Source: Pseudoalteromonas holothuriae
GTDB lineage: Bacteria > Pseudomonadota > Gammaproteobacteria > Enterobacterales > Alteromonadaceae
NCBI RefSeq assembly: GCF_945859825.1
Contig: NZ_CAMAPC010000003.1
Span: forward strand, 356,000-419,999
Direction of reading: 5' to 3'
Length of the DNA stretch: 64,000 bases
In this document: one piece after another, positions 1 through 8,053 of the stretch
Position numbering within the stretch: the stretch's first letter is position 1
How the letters are laid out: each line of letters opens with the position of its first letter
Program-made: the position numbers and the translations under genes
Notes under the pieces: generated by a model
What the model was told of the DNA's origin: nothing
What the model saw: only the letters and a program-made list of their open reading frames with translations
Databases searched by the model: none

Positions 1-1203
1 TGCAAATACCACATTAGCACCATTAGTTGGAAAAAATGCAGCAGCAAATAACGCATAGACAGTTAAACGCGCACCACATGACATAAAGGGTGCCATAATA
101 ATGGTGAGTAAACGGTCCGACTCACGGTTCATAGTCCGCGCTGACATCACCGCAGGGACGTTACAACCAAACCCTACAATTAAAGGCACAAATGCATTAC
201 CCGGCAAACCAATAGATGACATAAGTCGGTCAATAACAAATGCAGCCCGAGATAAATAACCACTATCTTCGAGTAATGATAAACACAAATACAATATGCC
301 AATGACGGGAATAAAGGTGGCTACCAACTGTACACCTGCACCAAACCCATCAGCTAGAATAACACCGAGCCAATTAGGTGCATTAATGGCAGCTAACCCT
401 TCTTTAACGCCATCGATTAATAATGCACCAACAAAAATATCAAAAAAGTCGATAAAAACCGCGCCAAAATTTACCGCTATGGTAAACATCAAGTACATCA
501 TTGCCAAAAAAATAGGCACACCTAAAAAGCGGTTAAGTACTATTTTATCTAACGAGTCGGTTATGTCTGAGCGCTGTGGTGAAATAACATTCACTCCATG
601 AGTAAGGCCACGTACCTTTTTATATCGCTCTGTGGTAGCTGCCACTAAATCCGTATTTATTACACTCGACTTATTAACTGTTTTTTTACTACTAGTATTT
701 TGCGCTAAAGCAATAGACAAAGCTGATTTAAGCGCATCGGCACCTTTACCTGTTGAGCCCACCATCTCAATTACAGACAAACCTAAACGCTCACTGAGCA
801 ATTTAACGTCGAGTGTTTTACCGCGCTGCGTTGCCACATCAACCATGTTTGCAACAACAAGCATGGGTGTGCCCAGCTCTTGCAGTTGAGTCGTTAACAC
901 CAAGTTACGCTCAAGATTTGCCGCATCAACAATATTGATGATTAAGTCAGCATTGCTTTGGTGCAAAAAGTCGATGGCAATTTGCTCATCCTGCCCTGCT
1001 TCTATTTGTTCAAGACTATATAAACCCGGTAAATCAATGAGCTCAATTTCTTGGCTTTTACCTGTATTTGATAAAGTAAAGTGACCAATTTTTTGCTCTA
1101 CCGTAACGCCTGGCCAATTACCCACCTTTTGTTTTGAGGATGTTAGGCGGTTAAAGAGTGTTGTTTTGCCACAGTTAGGGTTTCCTACTAATGCAATCTT
1201 CAT
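1..1203 (-). CDS. feoB: Ferrous iron transport protein B, N-terminal 401 residues (cut by window edge)
   Basis: FeoB is the inner-membrane Fe(II) permease with an N-terminal GTPase. Translating the minus strand from the ATG at 1203 gives an uninterrupted frame to base 1. It shows G1 GNPNCGKT (residues 7-14), G3 DLPG (57-60) and G4 NMVD (119-122), then a soluble linker. Hydrophobic segments follow, with the family signature GFGCNVPAVMSARTM in the first transport repeat. The second half of the protein lies beyond the window. It starts 8 bp after the feoA stop, so the two are cotranscribed. Identity is secure; only the 3' end is missing. Confidence 0.96.
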   Translation of the reverse strand, partial: MKIALVGNPNCGKTTLFNRLTSSKQKVGNWPGVTVEQKIGHFTLSNTGKSQEIELIDLPGLYSLEQIEAGQDEQIAIDFLHQSNADLIINIVDAANLERNLVLTTQLQELGTPMLVVANMVDVATQRGKTLDVKLLSERLGLSVIEMVGSTGKGADALKSALSIALAQNTSSKKTVNKSSVINTDLVAATTERYKKVRGLTHGVNVISPQRSDITDSLDKIVLNRFLGVPIFLAMMYLMFTIAVNFGAVFIDFFDIFVGALLIDGVKEGLAAINAPNWLGVILADGFGAGVQLVATFIPVIGILYLCLSLLEDSGYLSRAAFVIDRLMSSIGLPGNAFVPLIVGFGCNVPAVMSARTMNRESDRLLTIIMAPFMSCGARLTVYALFAAAFFPTNGANVVFA

Positions 1204-1211
1204 TGACGCCC

Positions 1212-1442
1212 CTAAAGTTTTACGGTTAAAGAAATTAAACTCGCGTCGATTTTTCTAACGCTCACTAATGTATCGCCCACTTTGACTTGCAATGGGCAGC
1301 CCATAGGCGCAACGTTCATTAGCTCAATTGATTCCCCTGGTACTAAGCCAAGGGCCATGATGCGGCTAGATAGCGCAAAGTCTTGATGGTGCAAAGCTTC
1401 AATCACCGCTTTTTGTCGCGGCTTTAATTCATTTAAAGTCAT
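1212..1442 (-). CDS. feoA: Ferrous iron transport protein A
   Basis: This 76-residue cytoplasmic protein has the SH3-like FeoA fold expected of the small partner of FeoB. The pattern ALGLVPGESIELMNVAPMGCP is cut short here to its key parts: a GLVPG turn near residue 33 and the APMGCP turn near residue 46, followed by a VRK near the C-terminus. It lies immediately upstream of feoB in the usual order. No Shine-Dalgarno sequence is obvious before the ATG; instead a perfect inverted repeat sits 12 bp upstream. No feoC is visible in the window. Confidence 0.93.
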   Translation of the reverse strand: MTLNELKPRQKAVIEALHHQDFALSSRIMALGLVPGESIELMNVAPMGCPLQVKVGDTLVSVRKIDASLISLTVKL

Positions 1443-1453
1443 AAATTAAACAC

Positions 1454-1472
1454 TTATTGCAATTGGCAATAA
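1454..1472. promoter_or_regulatory. Perfect inverted repeat before feoA, candidate operator
   Basis: TTATTGC-AATTG-GCAATAA is a perfect 7-5-7 inverted repeat ending 12 bp upstream of the feoA start. Its AT-rich 19-bp form and its position before an iron-uptake operon suggest a Fur-type site. It is not a close match to the classical Fur consensus, so the assignment is inference. Confidence 0.35.
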
Positions 1473-1678
1473 TTACCATTCCTATTTTGGTGCATGATAA
1501 CTCACTCCAGTGCCTAATGAAAGTGTATGACTACGCTCTTGAGCAAAGCATTTAAGGTATGCCAACCTTTCGATCATTTAAATTTATTGTTTCAAAAAGC
1601 AGAAAGTTAACGCCTGATATAAGCACAAACAGTACGTATTCTCACCGTTTGTGCCACCTTAAAACAATGCAACTGCAA

Positions 1679-3730
1679 TTAAAATGAAATACTCACCCCA
1701 ACAGAAGGCAAAGGCATATCGGGGAACTGATAATCTTTTTCAAATGTTGTATACATTTTATCATATTCAAGCTCTTGCACAGCTTTTGAGCCATAAACGT
1801 TCAACACTTCAAAATAGACATTACTTTCAAGCCCAAATAGTTGCGTTTTGTAATCAGCGCGAATATCTAGGCGATGATAGTTATCCCATTGCTGGGCGTT
1901 AAACTCTCCATAGTGTGGAATATAGAATAGGGGCTCATTACCTTGCTCTATATAAGGTGTTGCTGATTGGACTTGAGTATAACGCCTGCCACTTTGAAAA
2001 CGCCACTTGGCGCCCAATTGCCAATTGTCATTCCACTTATAATCTACAACAAGATTGGCAACCCAAGGCAAATCAAACTCTGAATTAAACTTTTGTTTTG
2101 TAAGGGTGTTATCACGCTCTGTTTTGCTATATGCAATACTCGCCCAACCAAACCAATCATCCGCAAGCTGCTTATTAACTAACAACTCAACCCCATAAGA
2201 TTGACCTTTAGCAACATCTTCAAATGTAGAGTACCCCATTGTAATTTGGTTTGGCATGCGCTTTTGTGCATTAGGGTTTGCAACAATTAAGTTATCTAAT
2301 TCTTTATAAAATAGTTCTGTTTTAACGCTATACCCAGCATCTAACTGAGACTCCAAATTCAACGCATAATGCTTTGATCCACTAGCTTGCAAATTAGGGT
2401 TGCCATACCCTTCAATGATAAATTGATAGTCATCAATTAAAGTATGATGCACCCCCATACTAAAATTCACCTTGTGCGCCATGTTAACTTGGTAGCCCAC
2501 TCTTACTCTTGGCTCCAGATAGTTTTGGTCATTCCTATCAGAGCCGATAAAAGAAATACCCACTTGATAATTCCACCTCTGAGATAAATCTGCACTTGCT
2601 TGAATATAAGCCTGATATTTGTTGAAGCTCAATTTACCTGATGTTTCAAACAGATCACTGAAATAACTTGGGGGGCAAATTTCAAACTCTAAATTACAAG
2701 CAAGCAAACGACCACTGCTAACATAATCTACTTCTGTGTCTTGCAACTTTGCCCCAAATTTAATAACACTGCTTTCACCACGATAGGTTACATCGGTTTG
2801 TGCTATTAACTTTGTGATGTCAGCATCCCAGCGAAATATATCTCCCTCACGTTCTTGTTTATTTTGTGTCAATATATTCAGGCTCGTGGTTGTTTCAAAA
2901 TCCCCAGTAAAATTTTGCCAACTTAAAGCTTGACTGTGAAAGTAAGTTTCAAAACGCTCCCCTGATGCTAAATCTGGGTTTTTACCAATATCTCGCCCCC
3001 CCTCATCAAAAGCAATCTCAATATAGTCTTTCGCACCACTTGCCGTGGCACGGATAATATTATTATCATTCACATCCCAAATCAGCTTTGCTTGGTAGTC
3101 ACGATTTCTTGGTGGTACTGCGAACGAAAAATCCTCATCCTCAATAAAATTATCAACATAGGTGTGTACTAAGCTTTCACGAAAAGAAACATAAAATGCG
3201 GCATTATTAGATATTGCCTGCTCATATAAAAAACCACTCCTAAAAAAGCTCAAATCGAGCACTTGAGAAGGGGTATCTCCATCTGGGTCTCGTAACTGAG
3301 TTAAAATTACCCCGCCATTAGCATCAGCGTATTGACTGGACCAAGCACCAGTTTTCAATTCAAAGCTTTCAATTAATAGTGGGTTATAAATGCTCAGGCC
3401 ATCGTTATGAAATACATAGCCCATTTCTAAACCATCGGTTAAATATAAATTATCACTCACAGAGCTACCACGAATAGCGGGCTGTGCTACTGGCCCTCCT
3501 GTACTTGGCGTAGCAAGCACAACTCCAGGCAAAGCTTCTAGCCCTTTTAATGGGTCATTACCCGTGCCGGGCAAAAACAACAGCTTACCTGAACTGATTT
3601 TGATTCCATCAGGTTTTGAAGCAACCACGGTGATGCTTTCTATCTCTTTCTCTAGTGCATTACTTTGTGCCCAAACTGGTGTGCCTACTGTGCCAATAAT
3701 CATTGCTAAAATATGTTTTGAAAAAGTCAT
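1679..3730 (-). CDS. TonB-dependent outer-membrane receptor
   Basis: A 683-residue TonB-dependent receptor, probably an active importer of a siderophore, oligosaccharide or peptide; the substrate cannot be told from sequence. A signal peptide (about residues 1-21, ending PVWA) is followed by a plug domain with the pattern LPGVVLATPSTGGPVAQPAI then RG, and by a long beta-barrel rich in alternating aromatic residues. The protein ends in phenylalanine (VGVSISF), as outer-membrane proteins usually do. I chose the ATG at 3730 because AAAGGACG precedes it; an in-frame ATG at 3751 lacks a ribosome site. It is divergent from the LytTR regulator at 3811, which may control it. Confidence 0.88.
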   Translation of the reverse strand: MTFSKHILAMIIGTVGTPVWAQSNALEKEIESITVVASKPDGIKISSGKLLFLPGTGNDPLKGLEALPGVVLATPSTGGPVAQPAIRGSSVSDNLYLTDGLEMGYVFHNDGLSIYNPLLIESFELKTGAWSSQYADANGGVILTQLRDPDGDTPSQVLDLSFFRSGFLYEQAISNNAAFYVSFRESLVHTYVDNFIEDEDFSFAVPPRNRDYQAKLIWDVNDNNIIRATASGAKDYIEIAFDEGGRDIGKNPDLASGERFETYFHSQALSWQNFTGDFETTTSLNILTQNKQEREGDIFRWDADITKLIAQTDVTYRGESSVIKFGAKLQDTEVDYVSSGRLLACNLEFEICPPSYFSDLFETSGKLSFNKYQAYIQASADLSQRWNYQVGISFIGSDRNDQNYLEPRVRVGYQVNMAHKVNFSMGVHHTLIDDYQFIIEGYGNPNLQASGSKHYALNLESQLDAGYSVKTELFYKELDNLIVANPNAQKRMPNQITMGYSTFEDVAKGQSYGVELLVNKQLADDWFGWASIAYSKTERDNTLTKQKFNSEFDLPWVANLVVDYKWNDNWQLGAKWRFQSGRRYTQVQSATPYIEQGNEPLFYIPHYGEFNAQQWDNYHRLDIRADYKTQLFGLESNVYFEVLNVYGSKAVQELEYDKMYTTFEKDYQFPDMPLPSVGVSISF

Positions 3731-3810
3731 CTTGCGTCCTTTAATATTCATTTTGTGATGACTTTAATTTACGTACCTATTGCTTTCTGGTTTAATTAAA
3801 CTATTGATTT

Positions 3811-4731
3811 ATGTATGAATGGGCAGTTTTTTGTATGAATGGGCAATTTCCATTAGGCGCAATTAGTCCTTGGCGGTATTTTTTCTTTGCTGGCTTCTTT
3901 TTGGCTTGCCTACTCAGTGTCTCAGATGATGATAATAACCTGCCTGTATGGCTAAATTTTTTCGTTTGGCAAGTACAAGTTTTTTCCTGCTTAGCCTTTT
4001 TTATTTTGACCCACTGCCTACTCAAAGGTCCATTAGGAAGGCAAAATGACATACTCAAATTGGCAATTAGTTCTATAATAGGCGTTACTTTTTATGCCCC
4101 ATTTTCATTGCTGATCGACGTTTATGTAGAATATGAAACAGCATATAGCTGGAATGCGCTTTTTGAAGAATGGCAAAACATGGTCCCCCCTGCACTATTA
4201 TCTTGGATAGCTATTAACTTGCCTTGGGTCATTGGCTTTAAGCTAGAAAAAACAACAAGCACACCCCATAGTGCAAATATGGCAATAAAGAAAGGCATCA
4301 GCCATACAAAATCATCAACCGAATTAAGCCCAAATATTGAACAAGCAAGTATTCAGTGTACAAAAAATGAAGAACAGTCAGGTCTGAATCATAACTGTGA
4401 TCGCCACTCCTTTTACCAACTGGCACAGCTCAAATCCATTAGTGAGCTCATTTATTTAAAAGCTGAATTGCATTATTTAAAAGTGGTTACGCAATCACAG
4501 CAGCATTTGATTTTATATAACCTAAAAGATGCTATTTCAGATATTTGTGCCGCTGAACCAAGCATTATTGATGGACAGACGCATCGCAGCTTTTGGGTAA
4601 ATAAAGAACATATTCTATCACTCTCAAAAAATAACCGTGAAGGGTCACTGTTAATGTCAAACAAAGACTTTGTTCCTGTTAGTCGTACAAACATGAAAAA
4701 GGTTAAAGCATGGTTAGAGAGTAAAGCTTAG
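3811..4731 (+). CDS. Membrane-anchored LytTR-family transcriptional regulator
   Basis: A 306-residue protein. The N-terminal half holds about four hydrophobic segments (residues roughly 20-40, 48-68, 82-102 and 130-150). A polar linker follows, and the C-terminal ~100 residues form a LytTR DNA-binding domain (ELIYLKAELHYLKVVTQ, then SFWVNKEHI and MSNKDFVPVSRTNMKKVKAWL). It is probably an inner-membrane one-component regulator. The start is uncertain: ATGs at 3811 and 3835 both lie inside direct repeats and neither has a good ribosome site. It is divergent from the TonB-dependent receptor, a plausible target. Confidence 0.85.
   Translation: MYEWAVFCMNGQFPLGAISPWRYFFFAGFFLACLLSVSDDDNNLPVWLNFFVWQVQVFSCLAFFILTHCLLKGPLGRQNDILKLAISSIIGVTFYAPFSLLIDVYVEYETAYSWNALFEEWQNMVPPALLSWIAINLPWVIGFKLEKTTSTPHSANMAIKKGISHTKSSTELSPNIEQASIQCTKNEEQSGLNHNCDRHSFYQLAQLKSISELIYLKAELHYLKVVTQSQQHLILYNLKDAISDICAAEPSIIDGQTHRSFWVNKEHILSLSKNNREGSLLMSNKDFVPVSRTNMKKVKAWLESKA
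3812..3845. repeat. Two direct repeats with 20-bp period at the LytTR gene start
   Basis: TGTATGAATGGGCA occurs at 3812-3825 and again at 3832-3845, a spacing of 20 bp or about two helical turns. LytTR regulators typically bind paired direct repeats about 21 bp apart. The repeats overlap the annotated start of the LytTR gene and lie about 80 bp from the receptor start. They could be an operator, or simply duplicated codons. Confidence 0.5.
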
Positions 4732-4811
4732 GCTAGGGCATGCTGTACATGAGTAAAATGGCTTTATTAACCTGTTGTATTTATGAAGATTAATGTATCA
4801 GTATTAAATTC

Positions 4812-4864
4812 TGTCGCAAAATGTCGTAAAGTTTTCAGGTTACTGTCGCAATTTAGTCGTAAAA
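4812..4864. promoter_or_regulatory. Repeated half-sites upstream of the XRE gene, candidate operator
   Basis: TGTCGCAA (4812-4819) and TGTCGTAA (4822-4829) recur as TGTCGCAA (4844-4851) and AGTCGTAA (4855-4862), giving two pairs 32 bp apart. The block ends 60 bp before the ATG of the XRE regulator. The regular spacing suggests binding sites for that regulator, probably autoregulatory. Confidence 0.45.
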
Positions 4865-4924
4865 GATTCCATGATAATGTTGAATCATTGCGCTGTCTTT
4901 AATCAATATAATCACAGGGTTAAT

Positions 4925-5347
4925 ATGAAAATAAATGCCACATTAATATTAAAATTAAGAGCTCAACAAAGTTGGTCTCAAGAAGAGTTAGCCATTGCAT
5001 CTGGCTTGAATCTCAGAACAATTCAGCGAATCGAAAAAGACGCGACTGCTTCACTGCAATCTAAAAAAGCATTGGCGTCAGCATTTGACATCAATATTCA
5101 TGAGCTCGACGATGAAGAGTCAGTAAAAGTGACCAAATACGAATTCAAAACATTAGAAATAGCACATAATGAGGGGTTTCTTGCTGGCCTTAAAAAACAA
5201 AAGCTACCGGATTTAGCCAGTATTTTAAATAAAGAGGGCCAACATGGCTGGATGTTGGTTCAAGTGTTAACACCTGAGATTACTCAAGGTGTTTGGACAG
5301 GTCAAACAGGCTCAATGATCGCTATTTTGCAAAGAGCATATACTTAA
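4925..5347 (+). CDS. XRE-family regulator with C-terminal DUF4177-like domain
   Basis: A 140-residue protein. Residues 1-60 form a helix-turn-helix of the Cro/C1 type (LRAQQSWSQEELAIASGLN, then RTIQRIEKD). Residues 75-140 resemble DUF4177 (KYEFKTLEI, GQHGWMLVQV, SMIAILQRAY), a small domain of unknown role. The ATG at 4925 follows CACAGGG. An in-frame upstream ATG would add 18 unlikely residues. The target is unknown; repeated half-sites upstream suggest autoregulation, and the acyl-transfer operon starts 267 bp downstream on the same strand. Confidence 0.8.
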   Translation: MKINATLILKLRAQQSWSQEELAIASGLNLRTIQRIEKDATASLQSKKALASAFDINIHELDDEESVKVTKYEFKTLEIAHNEGFLAGLKKQKLPDLASILNKEGQHGWMLVQVLTPEITQGVWTGQTGSMIAILQRAYT

Positions 5348-5583
5348 TTAATGTAAAAATTATCTATTAGCTGCAAGTATTTATTCACTTAACGCGTAAA
5401 CTTTAAGCAAGCTCGCGATTTTATTTATAAAATTTACATATCGAATGTTTAACAAAAACCAAAAGAGAAACGTCAGCACTGGCAACACTTGCAGCGTAAT
5501 ACTATGAGAAAATCTGAGAGTCAGGTAAAGTAGCCTGATTGAAACTATTAAGCCTGCGATAACATCGGGGCGAGCAATACGTG

Positions 5584-5602
5584 ATTCTGTTCCACCGGAA
5601 TC
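5584..5602 (+). other. Short hairpin before the adenylation operon
   Basis: GATTCTG and CGGAATC pair around a six-base loop, with one G-U pair, just before the ribosome site AAGGGGG of the first operon gene. It could modulate translation or be chance. I see no other clear feature or gene in 5348-5614. Confidence 0.3.
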
Positions 5603-5614
5603 AAGGGGGTTACT

Positions 5615-7069
5615 GTGCAACTGAATCAGCGGTTGAGAAAAGGTTTTGATCTATACTCCAAAAACGCGGCAATATATGTTGATAACACGTATATTACTTA
5701 TGAGCAGTTAGATATAAAGTCTACGTATATCAACGATAATTTAAGTTCCCAATTTACTAGTGTCGGGATACTAGACTATCGTAGCGTTGGTTATTACTGC
5801 GCCGTTGTATCGTGTGTTTTAAGTAGCAGAACTTTTGTTCCTCTTGGGACCAAGCTACCACTAAATCGACTAATCTCCATAATAGAGCAAAGCCAGCTAA
5901 GCTGCATTCTATTTGGCTCGCAATACAAAGAATTATACCAAAAGCTACAAAAACGATTCCCGAGAGTCTCTTTCTTATGTATTGAGGAGCTACTTTCGCT
6001 TACCAGTCAACCAAAATTGCATTCAAGCAATACCAAAACAGACGTTGCATATATTTTATTTACTTCAGGCACTACGGGGACCCCTAAGGGTGTACCTATT
6101 AGTTGGAATAACCTTGATAGTTATGTAACTTATATGGATCAATTCTTGCCATTGACACCTGATGATCGTGTGAGTCAAGTATTTGACCCTACGTTTGACT
6201 TAAGTATTCACGATATGTTTATAACTTGGACTCAAGGAGCATGTTTATATGTATTGCCCGAAACAGCATTATTTGCTCCAAGCAAATTTATCAAACAACA
6301 TGAACTGACTATTTGGTTTAGCGTACCTTCAACTGCTTCAATTATGTCAAAATTAGGTATGCTTAAAAAAGCGAGCTATCCGAGTTTACGCATTAGCCTC
6401 TTTTGCGGCGAAGCACTACCAACAGCGCTTGCTGATAACTGGCATAAAGCTGCATACAATAGTAAAATAATTAACCTTTATGGTCCAACTGAAGCAACGA
6501 TTGCTTGCTCTCATTATGAATATAACCCAAGTGAAAGCACAAGCGAGGTTTACGTTCCGATAGGGACAGCATTTCCACATATGAACTTTTGTACTGATAA
6601 AAATGGGCAGTTGCTTATTAGTGGGCCTCAAGTATTTTCAGGCTACTTATCAAATACCGAACATCATAGTGCTAGTTTGCATGTTAAAAATAATATACAA
6701 CACTATTGTAGTGGTGATTTAGTTAGGTCAGGCCCAAATAATAACTGGCATTACGTAAGTCGCATAGATGCTCAGGTTAAAATTCAGGGATATCGGGTTG
6801 AGTTGGCAGAAATAAATGCCAAGAGCTCTGAGTTTTTAAATAATGCCTTAGTACAAACTATTGCAATACCAAAAAACCAACCACAAAGCTTGACTATATT
6901 TATCTGTGCTCCTGCCGATAAGAAAGTAGCAGATGAGCTATTAACTTATTTAGCACAGCAGTTACCTCATTATATGGTGCCAAAAAAAGTCATTTGGATA
7001 GATTCTATGCCACTAAATAGCAACGGTAAAATAGACAGTAATACACTACATTTATTAACGGAGAAGTAA
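5615..7069 (+). CDS. DltA/NRPS-like amino acid (or acyl) adenylation enzyme
   Basis: A stand-alone adenylation enzyme of 484 residues, close to the length of D-alanine-carrier-protein ligases. It should activate a carboxylic acid as an adenylate and load it onto the carrier protein encoded next. Core motifs are in order: P-loop ILFTSGTTGTPKGVP (about 148-162), FDPTFDLSIHDMF with the Asp typical of amino-acid-activating enzymes, LYGPTEATIACS, SGDLVRSG, GYRVELAEIN and the C-terminal catalytic Lys motif NSNGKID. The start is GTG, preceded by AAGGGGG. The stop overlaps the next start by one base. Substrate is unknown. Confidence 0.9.
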   Translation: MQLNQRLRKGFDLYSKNAAIYVDNTYITYEQLDIKSTYINDNLSSQFTSVGILDYRSVGYYCAVVSCVLSSRTFVPLGTKLPLNRLISIIEQSQLSCILFGSQYKELYQKLQKRFPRVSFLCIEELLSLTSQPKLHSSNTKTDVAYILFTSGTTGTPKGVPISWNNLDSYVTYMDQFLPLTPDDRVSQVFDPTFDLSIHDMFITWTQGACLYVLPETALFAPSKFIKQHELTIWFSVPSTASIMSKLGMLKKASYPSLRISLFCGEALPTALADNWHKAAYNSKIINLYGPTEATIACSHYEYNPSESTSEVYVPIGTAFPHMNFCTDKNGQLLISGPQVFSGYLSNTEHHSASLHVKNNIQHYCSGDLVRSGPNNNWHYVSRIDAQVKIQGYRVELAEINAKSSEFLNNALVQTIAIPKNQPQSLTIFICAPADKKVADELLTYLAQQLPHYMVPKKVIWIDSMPLNSNGKIDSNTLHLLTEK

Positions 7070-7329
7070 TGAGCTTAGTAAATTCAATTGAACATACTAT
7101 CAACACTAAATTAATTGATAAACATGGGGCTGAAGTGTTACACACGCTAGATAAAGATAGTAGCCTCATTAGTAGTGGGTTATTAGATTCTCTAGATTTT
7201 ATCAGTATGCTCATGGAACTTGAGAACACCTTTAACCTAGATATTGATTTTGAGGACGCTGACCCTGTGCAATTTACATCATATAGTGGTTTAGTTTCTT
7301 TTTTATGTGAGCCAAATAATGCCGAATAA
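7069..7329 (+). CDS. Acyl carrier protein / peptidyl carrier protein
   Basis: An 86-residue carrier protein. The phosphopantetheine site is the Ser in SGLLDSLDFISML (around residue 44), and the flanking helices fit the four-helix carrier fold. It begins on the last base of the adenylation gene stop codon and overlaps the next gene, so the genes are translationally coupled. It is the obvious acceptor for the acyl adenylate made by the preceding enzyme. It is not the fatty-acid AcpP, which is more acidic and sits in a fab cluster. Confidence 0.9.
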   Translation: MSLVNSIEHTINTKLIDKHGAEVLHTLDKDSSLISSGLLDSLDFISMLMELENTFNLDIDFEDADPVQFTSYSGLVSFLCEPNNAE

Positions 7330-8053
7330 AGTAGATTGGAAAGATATCTATAACACTGAATATGTTAACGCTCCTGAATGTTGGAAAACCTGTGGTGGGT
7401 ACTGTTGTAAGAATTTCTATGGAGAACACTTCAATATCCTTGATAAATCAGGCGTTTCTCTTCCTCTACTAGAAAAAGAATATGAGTATTATAAATCAAT
7501 TGGTGGTATTACTAACATCACAACTCCAGCAAAAAAGCGTACATTCCACTTAAGTAATGGTAAAGAGTTCAGTATCTATTTACTCTCTTGTCAATGTGGT
7601 GGGTTATGTAACCCTCATGGACACCGCCCTCTAATTTGCAGAATATATCCTTACTTCCCTGTTGTGGATGCGTTTGGCATGATAGTGGATTTTGAATACT
7701 CGGCACTGATGGATTTATTCTATCGTGACCCAGATAACAATCATAATTGCACACTTGTTCGAGAACAGTCTATCCGTATAAAACGCGAGCTCACAGTAAG
7801 CTTAAAGCCCTTGTTAAGAGACCCGGAAGTCGTGTTTGTATTTAGATGTTTATCAGAGCTGGTTAATAGACTTAAAATAAAAATGGATGGGTTTATTGAT
7901 AACCTAGATGAAAAGCAAAAAAAGAAATTTATTGCAAAGTATGAGTGGATGATATTATCAGGTAAACCATGGAAAGATAAGGAGTTCTCTCATAGGATAA
8001 CTGAGATTTATGATGAAGTTAAGCTTGCATTTGGCAATGAGGACTTTTTGTGA
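7319..8053 (+). CDS. YkgJ-like cysteine-cluster protein
   Basis: A 244-residue protein with an N-terminal cluster CWKTCGGYCC and a second cluster CQCGGLCNPHGHRPLICRIYP. The latter matches the Cys/His and RPxxCRxYP pattern of the zinc- or iron-chelating YkgJ (CxxCxxCC) family. The rest is helical and charged. Family function is poorly known; some members occur in flagellin lysine N-methylases. The ATG at 7319 is chosen; an in-frame GTG at 7307 would add four residues. It overlaps the carrier gene by 11 bp and the next gene by 4 bp. A metal-dependent step on the carrier-bound acyl group is inference only. Confidence 0.8.
   Translation: MPNKVDWKDIYNTEYVNAPECWKTCGGYCCKNFYGEHFNILDKSGVSLPLLEKEYEYYKSIGGITNITTPAKKRTFHLSNGKEFSIYLLSCQCGGLCNPHGHRPLICRIYPYFPVVDAFGMIVDFEYSALMDLFYRDPDNNHNCTLVREQSIRIKRELTVSLKPLLRDPEVVFVFRCLSELVNRLKIKMDGFIDNLDEKQKKKFIAKYEWMILSGKPWKDKEFSHRITEIYDEVKLAFGNEDFL

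Noticed and set aside
296..889. Plus-strand open frames of 85 and 101 codons
   Set aside because: They lie opposite the clearly conserved feoB coding sequence.
5381..5620. 79-codon hydrophobic minus-strand frame before the adenylation operon
   Set aside because: No ribosome site, no recognisable family, and it runs over the operon's own leader and start; composition is explained by AT-rich sequence.
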